This document shows, one piece after another, positions 37,763-51,116 of a stretch of DNA of 64,000 nt. The position numbers and the translations under genes are program-made. Each line of letters opens with the position of its first letter. Position 1 is the first letter of the stretch. The notes under the pieces were generated by a model, which worked only from the letters and a program-made list of their open reading frames with translations, was not told the DNA's origin and made no database searches. Source of the DNA: Edolisoma coerulescens (lineage: Eukaryota > Chordata > Aves > Passeriformes > Campephagidae); assembly GCA_013397115.1 (NCBI GenBank), contig VWZW01001209.1, positions 62,001-126,000 of the forward strand, read 5' to 3'.

Positions 37763-40700
37763 TCTTCCCTGTGACTTAAAACAGCAGTAGAACTTAGATC
37801 AGTTTTTTTCTACTCCAGTAGTGGAATGTTGCAAACTGAGCCTTAATTTTTTGTACTACAGCTCTGTATTAGGCTGGTGATTCATACCAAACCTGCCATC
37901 CACAACTTCTTCTACAATATTTTTTATGGTTTCTATTAGTGCACTGATGAAAGCCTAGGCTAGTTGTAGCAACAGTAGTGGAGTTTCTCATATTGTATTG
38001 TGCAACCATGTGGGCTGGTGGGCTGAAGTTTGAGCAAGAAGGGCTGTTGCTCCCCAGAGACTTGAAAATGGTCTTCCCACAGGTGCTGAGGGAAATCGTG
38101 AAAAACAGAGCGTGCAGGAGGCTAAAGTGAGGGAATACACAGGCAGAAACGACAAAATTTCACACAGCTTGGCAATGACAAAGGGCCATTCCATTAAAAA
38201 CACTTCTGTTTGAAGTTGAGGGAGTGACACAATGACATTAATAATCAGGTTGTGAAAACATAGGCAAATGATTTGCAGAGAGCCTGGGGTGAGAGTTTGC
38301 AGTAAGATACACAGATTCAGTCTGGTCTGAAGGAAAACTGCACAAAGAATTCTGAGAATAAGTTTTTTTGAAAAAAGAGAAAATACTCCATACTGAACAC
38401 GTCAGCTATGGCATGGATGCTGAATGGATTGTGCCTATTCATGCCTGCTTTCTTGGGAGCTGAAATACTGCCAGAGGCTTCTGTGTAAGGAATGGCTCAG
38501 CAAGCCAGGGTAGCAGCAGAGCAGGAGTCCAGCCAACAGAGTGGATGTTAAAGCACTGTGTTGAATCTGGCTAATTTAAATGACTGTAAAAGGCTATGGC
38601 CAGTGAGGATGATTAGAAGTAAAGACGATTTGCAGGAATACCAGAAAACTCAGATAGAGATGACTGGTGGAGTCTGGTGAAGGGGACCAACCACCTGCAG
38701 CAACTTTGAGCAGGAACACCAAATAGTTTATCAGCCATATAGCGAGGCTCTCCCCTCCCTGAAGCCTCAGATGGGGCAGGCTGCCGATGTCTTCCAAAAC
38801 TTAGCCTCTTCTCTTCCTTGGGACAGCCAGCGAGTGAGCTGGAAGGGGTATAGGGAGGAGCAAACAGCTGCCTGGTCATGGAGTTTTCAGCAAGGCACTT
38901 GTCTTTAAACAACTATCAAATATCTTTGTTGAGGTTAGTCGTAATTTGCCAGTTGTGATTTGTTACTTTATGTTTTTCATTCCTTTCTGCCCTCCACAGA
39001 CCAAATGAATTCTTACTTGAGTCCATCTGTTGAACTCCCTGCCTCACTGAGCATCTAGATGATTTAATTTCCTAGGTCTTTGGCTGAAAGCTCAAGCCAA
39101 TGACATTTTTAGCAAGGACTTCTTGAGATATGAAGACTATCAAAGGTGAATAGGAAAGAGAATACCAAATTTATATGGTGTTTTTAAGAATGTGAAGTTT
39201 ATTTCTTGTTGGTTTTGCAGTTCAAGAATACCCTATTTCATAAAGTAACTTTTATCACACTTTTATGACATTCAGAAAGATGATCCTAATTAAATCAGAA
39301 GTTCTTAACTGCTTATCTTTATCTTACCATCTGTAAGGAGACCTATGTTAAATTGTTAATCGCTGAGTCTTTATAACACATTATTTCCAATAACAAATGT
39401 CATGCTTTTTTTTTAAATCAGATTTAACAAGCACTTTTTCTGCAAGCTAGACCCTGAATTGTTGTTATGGTTGCTGATACATTTGTTTGCACAGAAGGAT
39501 GCTTTTTTTATGGCTGCACAGGATGTTTCTTTTCTGTTTCAAACAGCAAACTGTTGCTGCACTCTCTTTCATATGGAGCTGAATTCCAGTGCCAGGGAAA
39601 TAATCAAAATGCGACTACTATCTAGGTCTGCAGCATGCACAACACCCCTTCTCTATCCTGATTAAGTCTATTTCTACAACATCCAGTGCCTCAAAAGTGC
39701 TCTGGGGCCAGAGAAATTGGAACATAGAAGTATATGTCATCATCACCTTGAGGACAAATTTCTAAACTAGTGTGAGAGAATATAGATTCAAATAAAATTT
39801 TTTTCATACTGAGTAGAGAAGGAATTTAAGCATGACTAAAAAAAGGCAGCTATTCATTTATGGTTTCAAAAATCAAAAGATCAGCTAGCTTAAATACCTC
39901 AGTATGAAACCAATTACTAAAAGTAGATGAGTTGAGAAGACTGATTGACCTTGTGTGCTTTTATAGCAGCTCACGGACACATTAAGTGTTTCTTTTCACT
40001 CATGTTACAAGCACACAATTTGGTAATCATTATATGCAAGCTTCAGAGGCTGATTATCACATTTCCGTAGAAGTTAATGTCTTCTGCAGAAGGCAAACTG
40101 TTAAAGTCAATTACTCAGTGTCCTTAGAAACTGTATTTTCTTTTGAAGATCTTGGGGCAAAGTTGGACACTCCTTACCACTAAACTAAGCTGAGCTGCAA
40201 AGAAATCTTTCCACTGTTGAGCAAATGATGACAGCCTAGTGTTACTCTTTAGTCTATACAATATAGTATTACACTGTAGTCACAAGTTGTTGAAATAGAC
40301 TTGAAAGAGAATTTTATGCCACTTCTGGAGTTGAACAGAAATTCTCAGATGAAACTTTACATCTCAGAAAACACAAATTGAGAGAAACCAGAACTTTTGC
40401 TATGCTGCATCTTTTTAAATGGCAAAACCAGCTGCAACTGCAATACTTGTCTCCAGACAGAACAGCTGGTCAAAAGATCCATCTGAAAAAAGACATGGCA
40501 TGGGAGACTGAAGGGCTAGGTACAAGTTCTTTGGTCATTTAATACAGTAGAACGATATAACTGTGAAAAGAAAAACCAAAAAAACCTAAACAAAAACCTT
40601 GCCCCAAAGCAGACAAAGCAGAGCCTTGTCAGGAGCTGTGTATGGCTTCAGGCAGGGCCCCACCCCCTGTGTAATCAGGTCATGAATGATGTGACTCCTT

Positions 40701-41740
40701 TCATCTTGTAAATTCAGCTTCCTTCAGACAGGAAAAGAAAAAAATAACAGACATGGAATATTTTCACCACATGAAATTCTTATTTTCTGAATACTTCTGG
40801 TGCTTCGCTGAATAATCTAATCACACATTGGGAGATCATGGAGATCAGAAAATCTCCCTGTTGGCTGGAAATTCACCTTATCTACTTACTGCCTCTGACA
40901 GAGTTAGTTTTGTCTTTGCTAGTCCTGTCAGGTGTTGGAAATGTTCCTAAACATTCCTGATACTGAAGAGCCCACAGCATGCCCAGGTTTTTTCTATGCT
41001 TTTAACTCCCTTTTTCCGGTTGCTGCTGAAGACGATTACTTCTTAAACTGTTAGTAACCAAGAAGCGTGTTTAGAGAAATTAGGTTGTTTATTTCACATT
41101 AGTATTCATGACATAAAAAGCCAAACCATTAAACTTTCTCTGCCAATTAAATCCTGGTTTGGTTATACATTAGGACTTTCTACTTCTGAAATTTAGTCCC
41201 TGTGTCTCTTGCACTGGAATAAAGGCATTTCTGACTTGCAGCTGATGCACCATCATAGATTTTCTTTTGATCCTTTTGTACAAAACATTGTCCCACTACC
41301 TTTTAAGCTTCTCTCCTGTTTATCCTTACCTGGAGGAATTTGTTCCTTATCCCCTCAATCCTAATTTAAAACATTATTCATTGCATTTGCAACTGTGCAA
41401 AGATACTCTGTCTTTTTTCCAGGGAAGCCCATCCTCCCTCAGCAGCTACAGAATATCATCCTGTGATCAAGGAAAGCGAAACCCTGCTGCCGATATTACT
41501 GACATGGCATTGTTTACCCTCAGGCTTTGCTTGTCCCTGTGTGAACCCTGGCTTTTTTCCTGGGAGGGCTGATGAGAGTAACACTTGCCACTGCTAGAGC
41601 ACTGTAGGCACTTGTGGTCTGCTTAGGTTCAATCCGGCCTGTGCGTTGATCTGTGCATGAAGGAGAGTGTGTACCAGGAGCCCAGATGTATCCCCTCTGG
41701 CTGCCAATAACATTTTGGATAGCTGTTCCCAGAGCTGGGA
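37763..41740. other. AT-rich non-coding DNA
   Basis: About 4 kb with no recognisable gene or repeat family. Frames of up to 101 codons (41267-41572 +) and 99 codons (38613-38912 -) lack domains. Sequence from about 41400 becomes less AT-rich toward the CTCF-like motif at 41762. Confidence 0.5.
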
Positions 41741-41761
41741 GGCAGGTGGGTCTCTCCACTG

Positions 41762-41775
41762 CCAGCAGGGGGAGG
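41762..41775 (+). promoter_or_regulatory. CTCF-like motif
   Basis: The sequence CCAGCAGGGGGAGG, preceded by TG, agrees with the vertebrate CTCF core (CCASYAGRKGGCRS) except for A in place of the C at position 12. It lies in a less AT-rich stretch of otherwise AT-rich DNA. CTCF marks chromatin loop anchors and insulators. One motif match is weak evidence for occupancy. Confidence 0.4.
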
Positions 41776-44572
41776 TCACCAACTACTTTTATGTTTTGGC
41801 ATTCTTGAGAATGAGGGTAGAGAGTCTCCCAGTATTTCAGGTTTCTGACTTTTCTTTCTTTGCCATTGGCATTCCATCTGCCTGTGCTACCTTAGCTGCA
41901 TATTTATTTCTGGAAGAATTAGAAAGGAATAGCAGCTCTCCTCGGAAGAGACAAAGTAGTAATTTCTAGGTGGTGTCACAGCAGTTTTGCCTAAATTTTG
42001 CTAATGTGGCTGACTTTAGGCAGTGCTCTGCTCAAAATGGAGACTTAAAAGGTCTGCAGTATCTCCTTGCAAGTAATCCTGACTCCTGTTTTTGGTTTCT
42101 GCTTTGGGCAAAGCATGAATGAAGTACTTGGTTCTTGCCCTATATTCACAGACCATGTTCTACTTCCATGTTACAGAGTGTTCTGCTGGGGAAATACAAA
42201 TACTTCTTGATGATCATCCACAGTCTAAAATGTTATTAATGAAACATTGCCACTTCAAATTGAAGTGGAAGCAAAATAAAGAAGTATAAGAGCTAGCTTG
42301 TGTAGACTTTAAATTATTTTTTTCTTACTGATTTTTTCATGTCGAATATTGATTTACTGCAATAGTGCTACCCAGGAGATCAAGCTATTTAAATAGCACT
42401 GACAATGAAAGGGGGGTATTTATGTGAATATACATGAAATATTTCTGCATATTTACAATAGTCCATAATTTGATCATGAGTGTTCACATAATTACGAAGT
42501 TATTCATGAGGATATGACTATTTCATATGTAATTATAAATTGCCTGAATTTTTTTCTCAGAAATAATTTTTACAATTTCCTTTTTTCCTTACCTATTAAC
42601 TCAAACAGCAGAAGGAGTAGTATATGATTGATTAGTCATACTTCACTAGAAATCAATCACATGCAACTGAATTGATTTTATGAGTCAAGAAACCTGAAAG
42701 CTGAAATGAGTTTGCAGCAAGCATTATTTTAAATTAATCACTCAAAATATAGGATATATGATCACCAGCAAGAAAGGATTTGCTGAAACAAAAAACCACA
42801 GCTGATTTCTTTTTGCCTGATGTGGTCATTATTAATAACAATTGTATTTTGTCTTTTGCCATGTTGCATTTTTGCTATTGAGAAGGGATTTGAGATTAGT
42901 ATTTCTAATCTCTTTAAATTTTTCTTCTTTAGAATGTTTTTCAGCATTGATATAAGAATGCTTTCAAGATAAACACCCAGTTAAAAAAAACTCAAACAAT
43001 TTTGTGACTATATATTTCAAATCTTAATTGAGCAAAACCAGACTGCTGAAGGGAGAAATGGTTTTTTTCTTATGGTCCTGAGAATGCTTCCTAAGAATAA
43101 ATGACACTGGTAAATCTACTTAACTGCTGTGGCAGTATTTTCACACTGGAAGATTATAGTTTTGTTTATTGAAAGAATATGCTTCTCAGAACAGTACAGA
43201 AAGGGTAAAAGGAAATGCAGAAAGCATTTTTTTCATTATATTCAGAGTTCTCTGTTGTCTTGGAGATCCAGGCTCATATCAAAAGTTCATGCAAAAGTAG
43301 GTGGGGGGTCACCCTTTTCAGCTGTTCGCCCTGTGTGAAAATAAAGAGTTGCTATGCCATGCAGCAAGGCTTCTCTGGGTCATTTATATAAACCACGTGC
43401 TGGGATTTCTCAAACACTAAAGGCTGGCACGCAAAATATTAAAGCTCTGGAGGCAATCAGATAGGATTCAGGGACTCTGTTATTACAATGCCTATACAGC
43501 TAATGTTTCTAAATCCATATCTCTGGAGCAAGCTTTTAAGAGAATTCTTAACTGAACCCGCACAGATAAGTCAGTTTAAGGCTGTGAGGTCCATCTATTT
43601 GCTTAAATATAAGTACCATTTTGAGTGTTTTCCTGTTACTGAATAGTGAGTTATTCAGTTCAAGAATTAAAACTCCAGGTGTTTGGACTGACGGGCTCCC
43701 CATGCTAAGCCACCCTCCTGAGACATGTCCCTGCCACCAGGTTCGACAGGGACACAAGTAATGTGGCAGCCCAGGCTTGCACAACATGGAAAATAAAGAC
43801 AGGCCTTGTTCCTTCTGCACTGATCAGAAGGATCTACTCAGAAAACAGAGACAAACACACCAAAATGGGGGCTGGTTTGGCAATTTCACTCACTTGGCAT
43901 TATTATTTGAATTGTCGGGGAATGTTTTGCAATAAACCATAGATGTGAGTTCCTTCTCAATGTTAAAATCTGTCACAGTTCTTAACCATAATATTTTGTT
44001 TCAGAATTACCTCAGTTTCTGATTCAGAGGAAACAGAAAAAGAACAAGCAGGTATTTAATGTCCTATATGACTGTGACATTCCAGGACAAATGGTGGTGT
44101 AATGCAGAGTGATCAATATTTGTCTTCAATAAATTTCACTTCAGTTTCATCTCTTGTTGAGTACTGACAAGAAAACCAGCCAGTACAGCCAATATCAAAT
44201 GTTAGTTTGAATGAGTCACTCATATTGTTTGCATAGCAGGTCAGCTAATTGTTCAGTTTATCAGCATCTTATTTCTTTGAAGCAGCAATGAATATAAATA
44301 ATTTTTCAGGCAATGCCAGGGGATAATGTCCAGTGTCAATGTCATGTGCTTCATACAGCTTGCAGGGACCTTGCTTTGCTTTCTGCCAGTGACTAAATCC
44401 AACTGTTTCAGACAGACTGCTATTTGCAGTGATTTTGACAATTGGGAATAAATACCAGGAGCAAATTTTTTTTTGGCACCATACAGTTGTGATTTAAGCA
44501 AAGATTGTCATGATTTTCTTACATTCTTGTGGTTTTCATCCTTTGAGCTCAACATGATCTGACCTTCCCTGC
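41776..44572. other. AT-rich non-coding DNA
   Basis: No gene or named repeat is visible. An AATAAAG followed by a GC-richer 40 bp at 43339-43382 looks LTR-end-like but was not supported (see rejected items). Confidence 0.5.
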
Positions 44573-44623
44573 CAAAACAAAAAAAAACCAAAACAAAAAC
44601 AAAACAAAAAAAAGACGAAAAAT
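44573..44623. repeat. A-rich (CAAAA)n-like low-complexity tract
   Basis: Imperfect CAAAA/AACCAAAA units with short A runs, about 50 bp. There is no duplication that would mark it as a retrotransposon tail. Confidence 0.8.
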
Positions 44624-45228
44624 AAAAAGGGCAGAGCAGGGAAGTGAGCTTACTTTTGTAAGCCTAAAATTTAGTAATGAAATCTAAGATAAAATACACC
44701 CTACCTTTTCACCAGAAGATAGAATAAATAAACACATATATTTTATAGTTGTTTAAAAGGGAGCTGAGAGTTTCTGAAATCCTGGAGGAGAGGTCATTAT
44801 AACTCCTTGTGCTAGTGGGAATGCAGGAATGATGCTGTGGCCAGCCCGATGGTGCAGAGCAGCTGAGCAGAAAGCTACTGAAATTGCTGATGACTGCAGG
44901 CCTCTGTCACACAAGACATGGCCCATATGGACATCTGAGCTTCTACAGATTCAGCATTTTGAGCTAAAGTTGCATCATGGGAGACACTGGATGGCCCACA
45001 ATGGGACTGTGATAGTCTGGGTAGTGATGAGGCATATGGTGGTGGAGTGCTGAGGCTGATGTAGACTTGCAGGAAGATTCAAAGCAATCTTCAGTTGCAG
45101 GATAGCAGCTGAACAGGAAACTTTGGGGCAGAAGACAGAAAACACCTGATGTGGTTCATGGGATAGCAAGGAGGAACTGCACTCCCTCAGTGTTACTGCT
45201 GGCGCCTGGTGCAGCAGATGAACAGCAG

Positions 45229-45580
45229 TGAATCCCTGTGGATGCCGAAAGCTGAGTTGCAGAGAGATTTTCCAGCTTTCTGCCTCTGCCTGTGAGAAAG
45301 TCTTTACTTTCTCACAGACACTGGCTGAAAGACAGTTAGGAGTTTCTGTAAACTATCGTCCTTATCTTGCAGGTGCAAGTTGTTGTCATACTGACCAGAG
45401 AAATGTTTTGAAGTGGGTCTTGTAGGATCTAACCAATCATTCTAAAGAGCTGGATGGTCAGAGACCAATGGCCTTGTGCCACTCTAGAGAACTAACATAT
45501 AAACCAGTTTGTAAAATTAAATAAAGATGCCTTTTCTTCTAGAACTGGAGTCCGTGTCGTTTCTCACCAATCCTGCTACA
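45229..45580 (+). mobile_element. probable LTR-like element, left edge uncertain
   Basis: The right part has the signals of a retroviral LTR on the plus strand: TATAAA at 45498-45503, AATAAA at 45520-45525, and a U5-like tail ending TCCTGCTACA at 45580. The base following is AGCAGC. An AGCAG followed by TG also occurs at 45224-45228, giving a possible 5-bp duplication and a 352-bp element. However, AGCAGC followed by TG also occurs at 44858-44863 and 45104-45109, so the left edge could be further out. An alternative start is TGTGAGAAAG at 45291, which mirrors TTTCTCACCA at 45560-45569. No internal retroviral genes are seen. Confidence 0.4.
45290..45317. repeat. perfect 12-bp inverted repeat with 4-nt loop
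   Basis: CTGTGAGAAAGT (45290-45301) and ACTTTCTCACAG (45306-45317) are exact reverse complements around the spacer CTTT. The arms have TG...CA edges, as LTR termini do. It lies inside the probable LTR-like element. Confidence 0.95.
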
Positions 45581-46641
45581 AGCAGCAACAAATCCCCGAG
45601 ACTGTCATCCCCCAAAAAAACAGGTCAGACAGTTTGGTGATCATAAGACTTATCTCCTCTGCTGTTCCTTTCCCATCTCTTCTTAAAGGCCTTGTAAGAT
45701 TTATGCTGAAAAAGTAATACTGCACAAACTCAATCATTACTTGGCTGAGGGACGTCATAGAAAAGAAACAGGCCCTTTCTCATATTTAAGGTTCATGGCC
45801 TTAAAACTCTGCTTTATTATCTATGAGTGCAATAATACTTATTGTTCCATATTCCATTTTTTTCTGAGTAGAAACAGCTAGACCACTTCTAAATTCTGGT
45901 TATTAAATTTGACAGTATTACTGCCTTCCAAAATATTCAGCGCATGACCTGTCCTTTAGAGCAAAAGGCTTGTGTATTTTTAAAGTACTGTATGAAAAAT
46001 AGAGTGAAGTTTATGCTGTGCCCACCACATAGGCCCCATTGTCCTGGACCTGAAAGAAGAAAACAAGATGGAGGGATGTGGTTTATTTAGGTCACACATT
46101 TATTAACAGAACTTGGCTGGGAATTTACAGCAGTAACCTTCTCATTTGGGATCATATTTCCTTATAGAGCTGTTTCTGCTTGATAAATAGCTGCCTTTCC
46201 CCCATTCCAACAGGGCCTCTAACACCTTTCCTCTCACAGGCACAGTGGGGCATCCTAACTAGTTCTGGAGATGTATCCCTCTTAATCTCCTTTCAGCTTA
46301 ACTTTACAAGGAGGTTGAGTGCTTTTGGAAAGATGAACCTGTATAATATCCGTGAAACCCACTGCATGTCAGCAACTGGACAGGTGCCTCTTTGTCTCTC
46401 CTGCTTTGTCCTTGTTTTGAGGAGAAGAAAGACCTCATATTCTGGAGTTATCTCAGTGACACAGGAAAATAATAATTTCTGATTTCCCCAGAAAGACAGT
46501 AAAACAACCTGCAATAGGTCTCAAAATCAAGTTTCCATGTTAAACCAAGGGCTGAGTAGCAAACTTGGATCTAACAGGGTTTTAGGATGGTAAAACTCAC
46601 TTCAGAACCTTCTCAAAGTCCAGCAGAAATCAAAGAATAAT
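45581..46641. other. AT-rich non-coding DNA, nothing recognised
   Basis: This is the stretch between the LTR-like element and the next CR1. The 100-codon plus frame at 46180-46482 has no domain. Confidence 0.5.
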
Positions 46642-46936
46642 AGAATCATAGAATATGCTGATTTGAAGGGACCCACAGGGAGCATCCAGTCCAACTCCTG
46701 GCCCAGCACAGGACAGCCCCAAGAGTCACACCGTGTGCCTGAGTGCATTGTCCAAATGCTTCTTCAACTCTGTCAGGCTGGTGCTGTGACCACTTCCCTG
46801 GGGAGCCTGTTCCAGTGCCCAGCCACCCTCTGAGTGAAGAACCTTTTACTAATATCCAACCTAAACCTTCCCTGACACAGCTTCAGGCCATTCCCTTGGG
46901 TCCTGTCTCTGGTCACCACTGAGAAGAGATCAGTGT
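46642..46936 (-). mobile_element. CR1 LINE 3' fragment, about 0.3 kb
   Basis: The 3' tail (TAGAATCATAGAATATGCTG) is at the low coordinate. The minus-strand frame 46773-46961 keeps ORF2 C-terminal motifs TDLFSVVTRDRTQGN, FRLDISKRFFTQRV and GHWNRLPREVV. Tail and coding part match the 7834-9030 copy, so it is the same subfamily but far more 5'-truncated, with homology lost near 46936. It is inactive. Confidence 0.93.
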
Positions 46937-49900
46937 GATCCCCTGGAATCTCAGGTTTCATGAATCCAACAGCTTGAGTTGGGCTTCATCCCAGTTCAAA
47001 TAGAAAAAAATGTGAGTTCTTAAAGAAAGATTTCTTTTCCTATCTGTCAAGAAAATCTGCTAATATTTAACCCTATGACATTTATATTTATGCTTCTGTG
47101 ATGAAATTCTACTATTGAAATACCTTACTCAAAACTTGCCCCACTTTCCTGTGTGGGGAGTTTGCAAAAGGTAGTTATTGACTGTGAAGATATTCAAGTT
47201 CTCTGTAGCAGAACATTGTGACAACTGGATTTTTTCTTTGAGAGAAGCATAGTCTTTGCTCATGATTTTAATCAGATTTTAGATATGTATGTCCCAAGTA
47301 AAGAACCAAAGATTGGTCTCATAAAATTTGAATCAGCATAAATAATTTTAAACCCTCTGTGCTTATATGTACTCTTTGTTTTCTACTGTGAGTGTGAAGA
47401 AGTCTGTACATATATAAGTTAAATATAGGAGGAAAAAGACCTTAGTGCTATCCCTGTAAAGCTGTTCTTCCAAGATGCAATTAAAATAAAACAATGACAT
47501 TTACACTGGAAACGGAATGCTCATCTTTTTAAATTCTGTACTGTAATTTCCATAAGCTGGTCGGTGGTGAACGGCTCTCATCTGGAATGCTGATGGGGCT
47601 GCTGCTGTCAGACATCTTTCCTAATAAGGTAAATCACACAGTGTTTGGTCAATCAGCTAAATCCAGGCAGTGAATTCCAGCTTAAGCTCCTTTTGCTAAA
47701 AGGCACTAGCAACCACAGGTTAAAGTTCATGTCTGCCAATAACATGTTGCCAATCCAACCAAAAATGCAATCAGGATGTATCTGTTACCTCTGACAAAAA
47801 CTGTATTATTATATTTAAATGACAGCTTTTCTTTAAAGCAGTCATTTTTCTGTCATCTGAGAAGGCTGATGTGAAACAGCTGGAAAATAGACTCACTGTT
47901 CTTTTCAGAGCTTTTTTTTTTTAAATTTTATTTTATTTCTTAGGTGTAGGACTAAGCAGCCTGACTTTAGCTTGTTATAAACAAGAAGGAAATGGCAAGT
48001 CTTCTGCATAGTAATCTGTCCTTGTAAGTCTGTGCCATTCATTCTCTGGTACTTCTTGACATTATTCCAAAGCACTGCGCCAAATAATTTGCTCTTTTCA
48101 AAATTTTATTGATAATTTATTCTTAAGTAAGAGTCTGAGTGTGTGATAAATTTTATTCTCTATAAGAATATACCCATGTACAAGGTAATCTACATTATGT
48201 AGAAATGAATATTCCAAACTTGGGTCATGCATAGTTTATACATGGCTCAATAGAGATAGAGATATGATAGGGAATGGATATAGGGCTCCTAGGCCAGCAG
48301 TGTTCTGGGTCCCTAAGAAAGATGGCAGAAACACAAGATATAGAACAGAGTGTGACCTTAATGCACTCTGATATTGATACTTGAATTAAAACTCTTAGGA
48401 CTATTATTAATATGCTAGCAATTAACACCATATTAAGCATATTTGCTGTAAAATTAATGCAAGTACATTCATTTCCACACCAGCGTCTCTATGATGAATA
48501 TGATGAATAAACCAAAATAATCCTTTGCATGCAAGATGGAAAAGAAATCTTCTAATATATTAGTGCTACTTGTCATCCAATCCTAATGAACAGGGAAGTT
48601 CTACTTTGAGGCTCCAAACAATTTGATCAAAAGAAACTTTAATGAAATCTGTGAATTCCCAACAACGTAAGAAATGGAACAGTCTGAAGAGACAGTGGTT
48701 TGAATGATGAATTGTTAAACAGGACAAAGTAATACCTATACACATGCAGTGCAGAGATTGGGCCCCTTATGTGTCATACTGCGGCTATCTTTGGAAGTCT
48801 CAAGAATGAGGAGTGATTTATTTTAAGCCAGAAATGGCTGCCTGAGTTCTCAGTTGAATAAATCATACATGATAAAACTAAAAATAATTTTGGTGCTTCC
48901 ATTACAATTTTCACTGTATAAGATACTGACTGTTCTCTTGAAACTGGTATATTCAACAAAAACTTTCTGCAGGAATATGAATAACTTCACAAGAAGTCAG
49001 AAGACATGTGAACATGGAAACTATACATTTGTAGTAACTCTTTCTGGGACACGGTACTAAGATGTCTATGGAATTTAAACAAGACAAAGATCAAAATTAC
49101 TTGATCTTTTTCATCATCAGCCCATAGGACCAATCCTATGGTGTGGCTCAGCTGCAGTTGCAAAGCTGTGCAGTAGCAGGGATGACACAGCAGGGAAAGG
49201 AGCCAACACTCAATACTTCATCAGCTGTCTGTCCAAAACACCAGTTTTCTCTCCGCTTCTGTGGGATGCACCCACGAGAAAGGCCCTGGTGTACTGAATG
49301 GATCTGTGCATGCGGTTCAGGTTGTGAAATTATGTCCAAGTAGTTACACAGAAAAAAATCTGCAACTTTCCTTTGAAACAGAATTTCAATTTTATGTGTC
49401 ATCTGCGCTACTTGCTTTGCTTAACTGTAAAACAGATCTTACAGCTTCCTCTCCTAGAAAAGACGTCAAGAGTAGGCGACTTGGTCAAAGCTAGAGATAT
49501 TCACTGGGGCTGGAATGAGAGGGTGGATGCTGCTCCTTGATAACAGGAATTTGAGCTTCAGGCCTTTTCAAATGCATATAAGTGTCTCTCAGCTTTCTGA
49601 GCAATCATCTAAACAGAGAAATAAGGAAAAACAAGATTAAGTAGCAGAAGAACTGAGCAGGGCGTAACTTATGATTTCCTTTGAAATGATATGGTACATT
49701 TGCCAGCTATGTAAATACAGATTTAGTTCATATTGTTCATTTGTTAATCCTGCATCAAGCAGACATGCCAAAGCTATCGCAAATTTAATATTTGTGGCAT
49801 CTTAACACTGTGATCTTTACAGCTGTGCAGAAGGCAAAATATTCAATACAAGGAGGAAATGAGTGTGGATCTTTACAAAAATCCATAGGAATTTGGCAAT

Positions 49901-51116
49901 ATATGATAATATGTTTTCCTTATTATTAGACACTAACAATGTGTCTTTAACCAACTTTTCCATAAATCCTTCATTTGTATTATTTTTATCTATTATTGGT
50001 CTGAGTACATTTTTTGTTTTGACAATTTCTAAACACAGAGTTGGATATCTTCTTTACCACAATACCCTTTGTTTACATAGCTTGTGGTTGCCTGTCATAG
50101 CTGGGAACTCAGTTCAGCCTGGGAGGAGCCTTCCAGTCCATATAAATTGGGCTGCCATTCGGCTCCACTGGCCATTGATGGTGGAGAACCAGGAAGACTT
50201 TTTTTAGTATAAAGTATTAATTAGCCATTCATGATAATAAGCAGTCATCTGCAGACCAGTGCACAATATAGGTTGACTATGATTAGGCACTCACAAGAAA
50301 CCGTGTTGTATCATTTTCATGTGGCCTTTTCACATTCAAATGAGGAGTAAGATTCAAATTCAGTGGAGAAACTCAAAATTTTGTCCCTTATGGCTCCTAT
50401 ATCACAGGCCTATATAATGGAGTGACACTATTTTTTTTTCTTCTTTTTGACAAAGAAGGCAGTTCAACTGTGGTGTACTGCATTTTGGGTCTTCTTGGGA
50501 CTTCTACTGACACAACTGTGCCTCCTGCCGAAGACTTGTCTCTGAGTCTCCACAACAGAGCAGGGGCAGTGGACACAGCCCACACTTACCGCTCTGCTTA
50601 TGCAGCTGGGCTTAGGAAGATCATAACATCCACCCTGTTTGGTCTAAGGGGGCTAATTCTCTCTTTTCCAGGTGGGGGGACAAGAGGGGCTGCATATTAC
50701 ACTCCTCAGGCACAACTCCTGGGGGCAGGGGAAAGTCAGGTGAGACAAAAGGCTGTGGAAGGGCTGGATGGTGGCTGCAACTGCTGCTGAAACTCGTGCA
50801 TGAGGGCACAGGGGAGAAACTACGGCCAAGCACAAAGGGGAAAACATTCCCAGGAAAAGTCATCCTATGAAGATTTCCTTCCAAACCTCCAAGGAGCAAT
50901 GAGCCCAAATCACGTAACTCCAGTTAGACCGTTTGTTTGCTTTTTTCCGTGTGATGAATATTTGCCCTGCCATCTTGAACTGACAAAATTAGATTTTGTT
51001 TATGCTGTTGAGAAAGCTTACATTGAATGTGAAAAGTCCAATTATTTTTTACCAACAATAGTACAGTGTAAATGAAGTGGAATTACTTGGCTTTTCACTT
51101 CATCTAAAATTCTAGA
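46937..51116. other. AT-rich non-coding DNA
   Basis: About 4.2 kb without a supportable gene. A perfect 8-bp-arm hairpin (CCATAGGA / TCCTATGG) lies at 49122-49141. A less AT-rich patch at 50450-50830 keeps a 122-codon plus frame open (50422-50790) and minus frames of up to 95 codons. None shows a known domain. Confidence 0.5.

Noticed and set aside
43165..43387. Possible short LTR with TTTAT flanks and AATAAA at 43339
   Set aside because: The duplication is AT-rich and likely chance, the element would be only 213 bp, and no promoter or U3-like part is visible.
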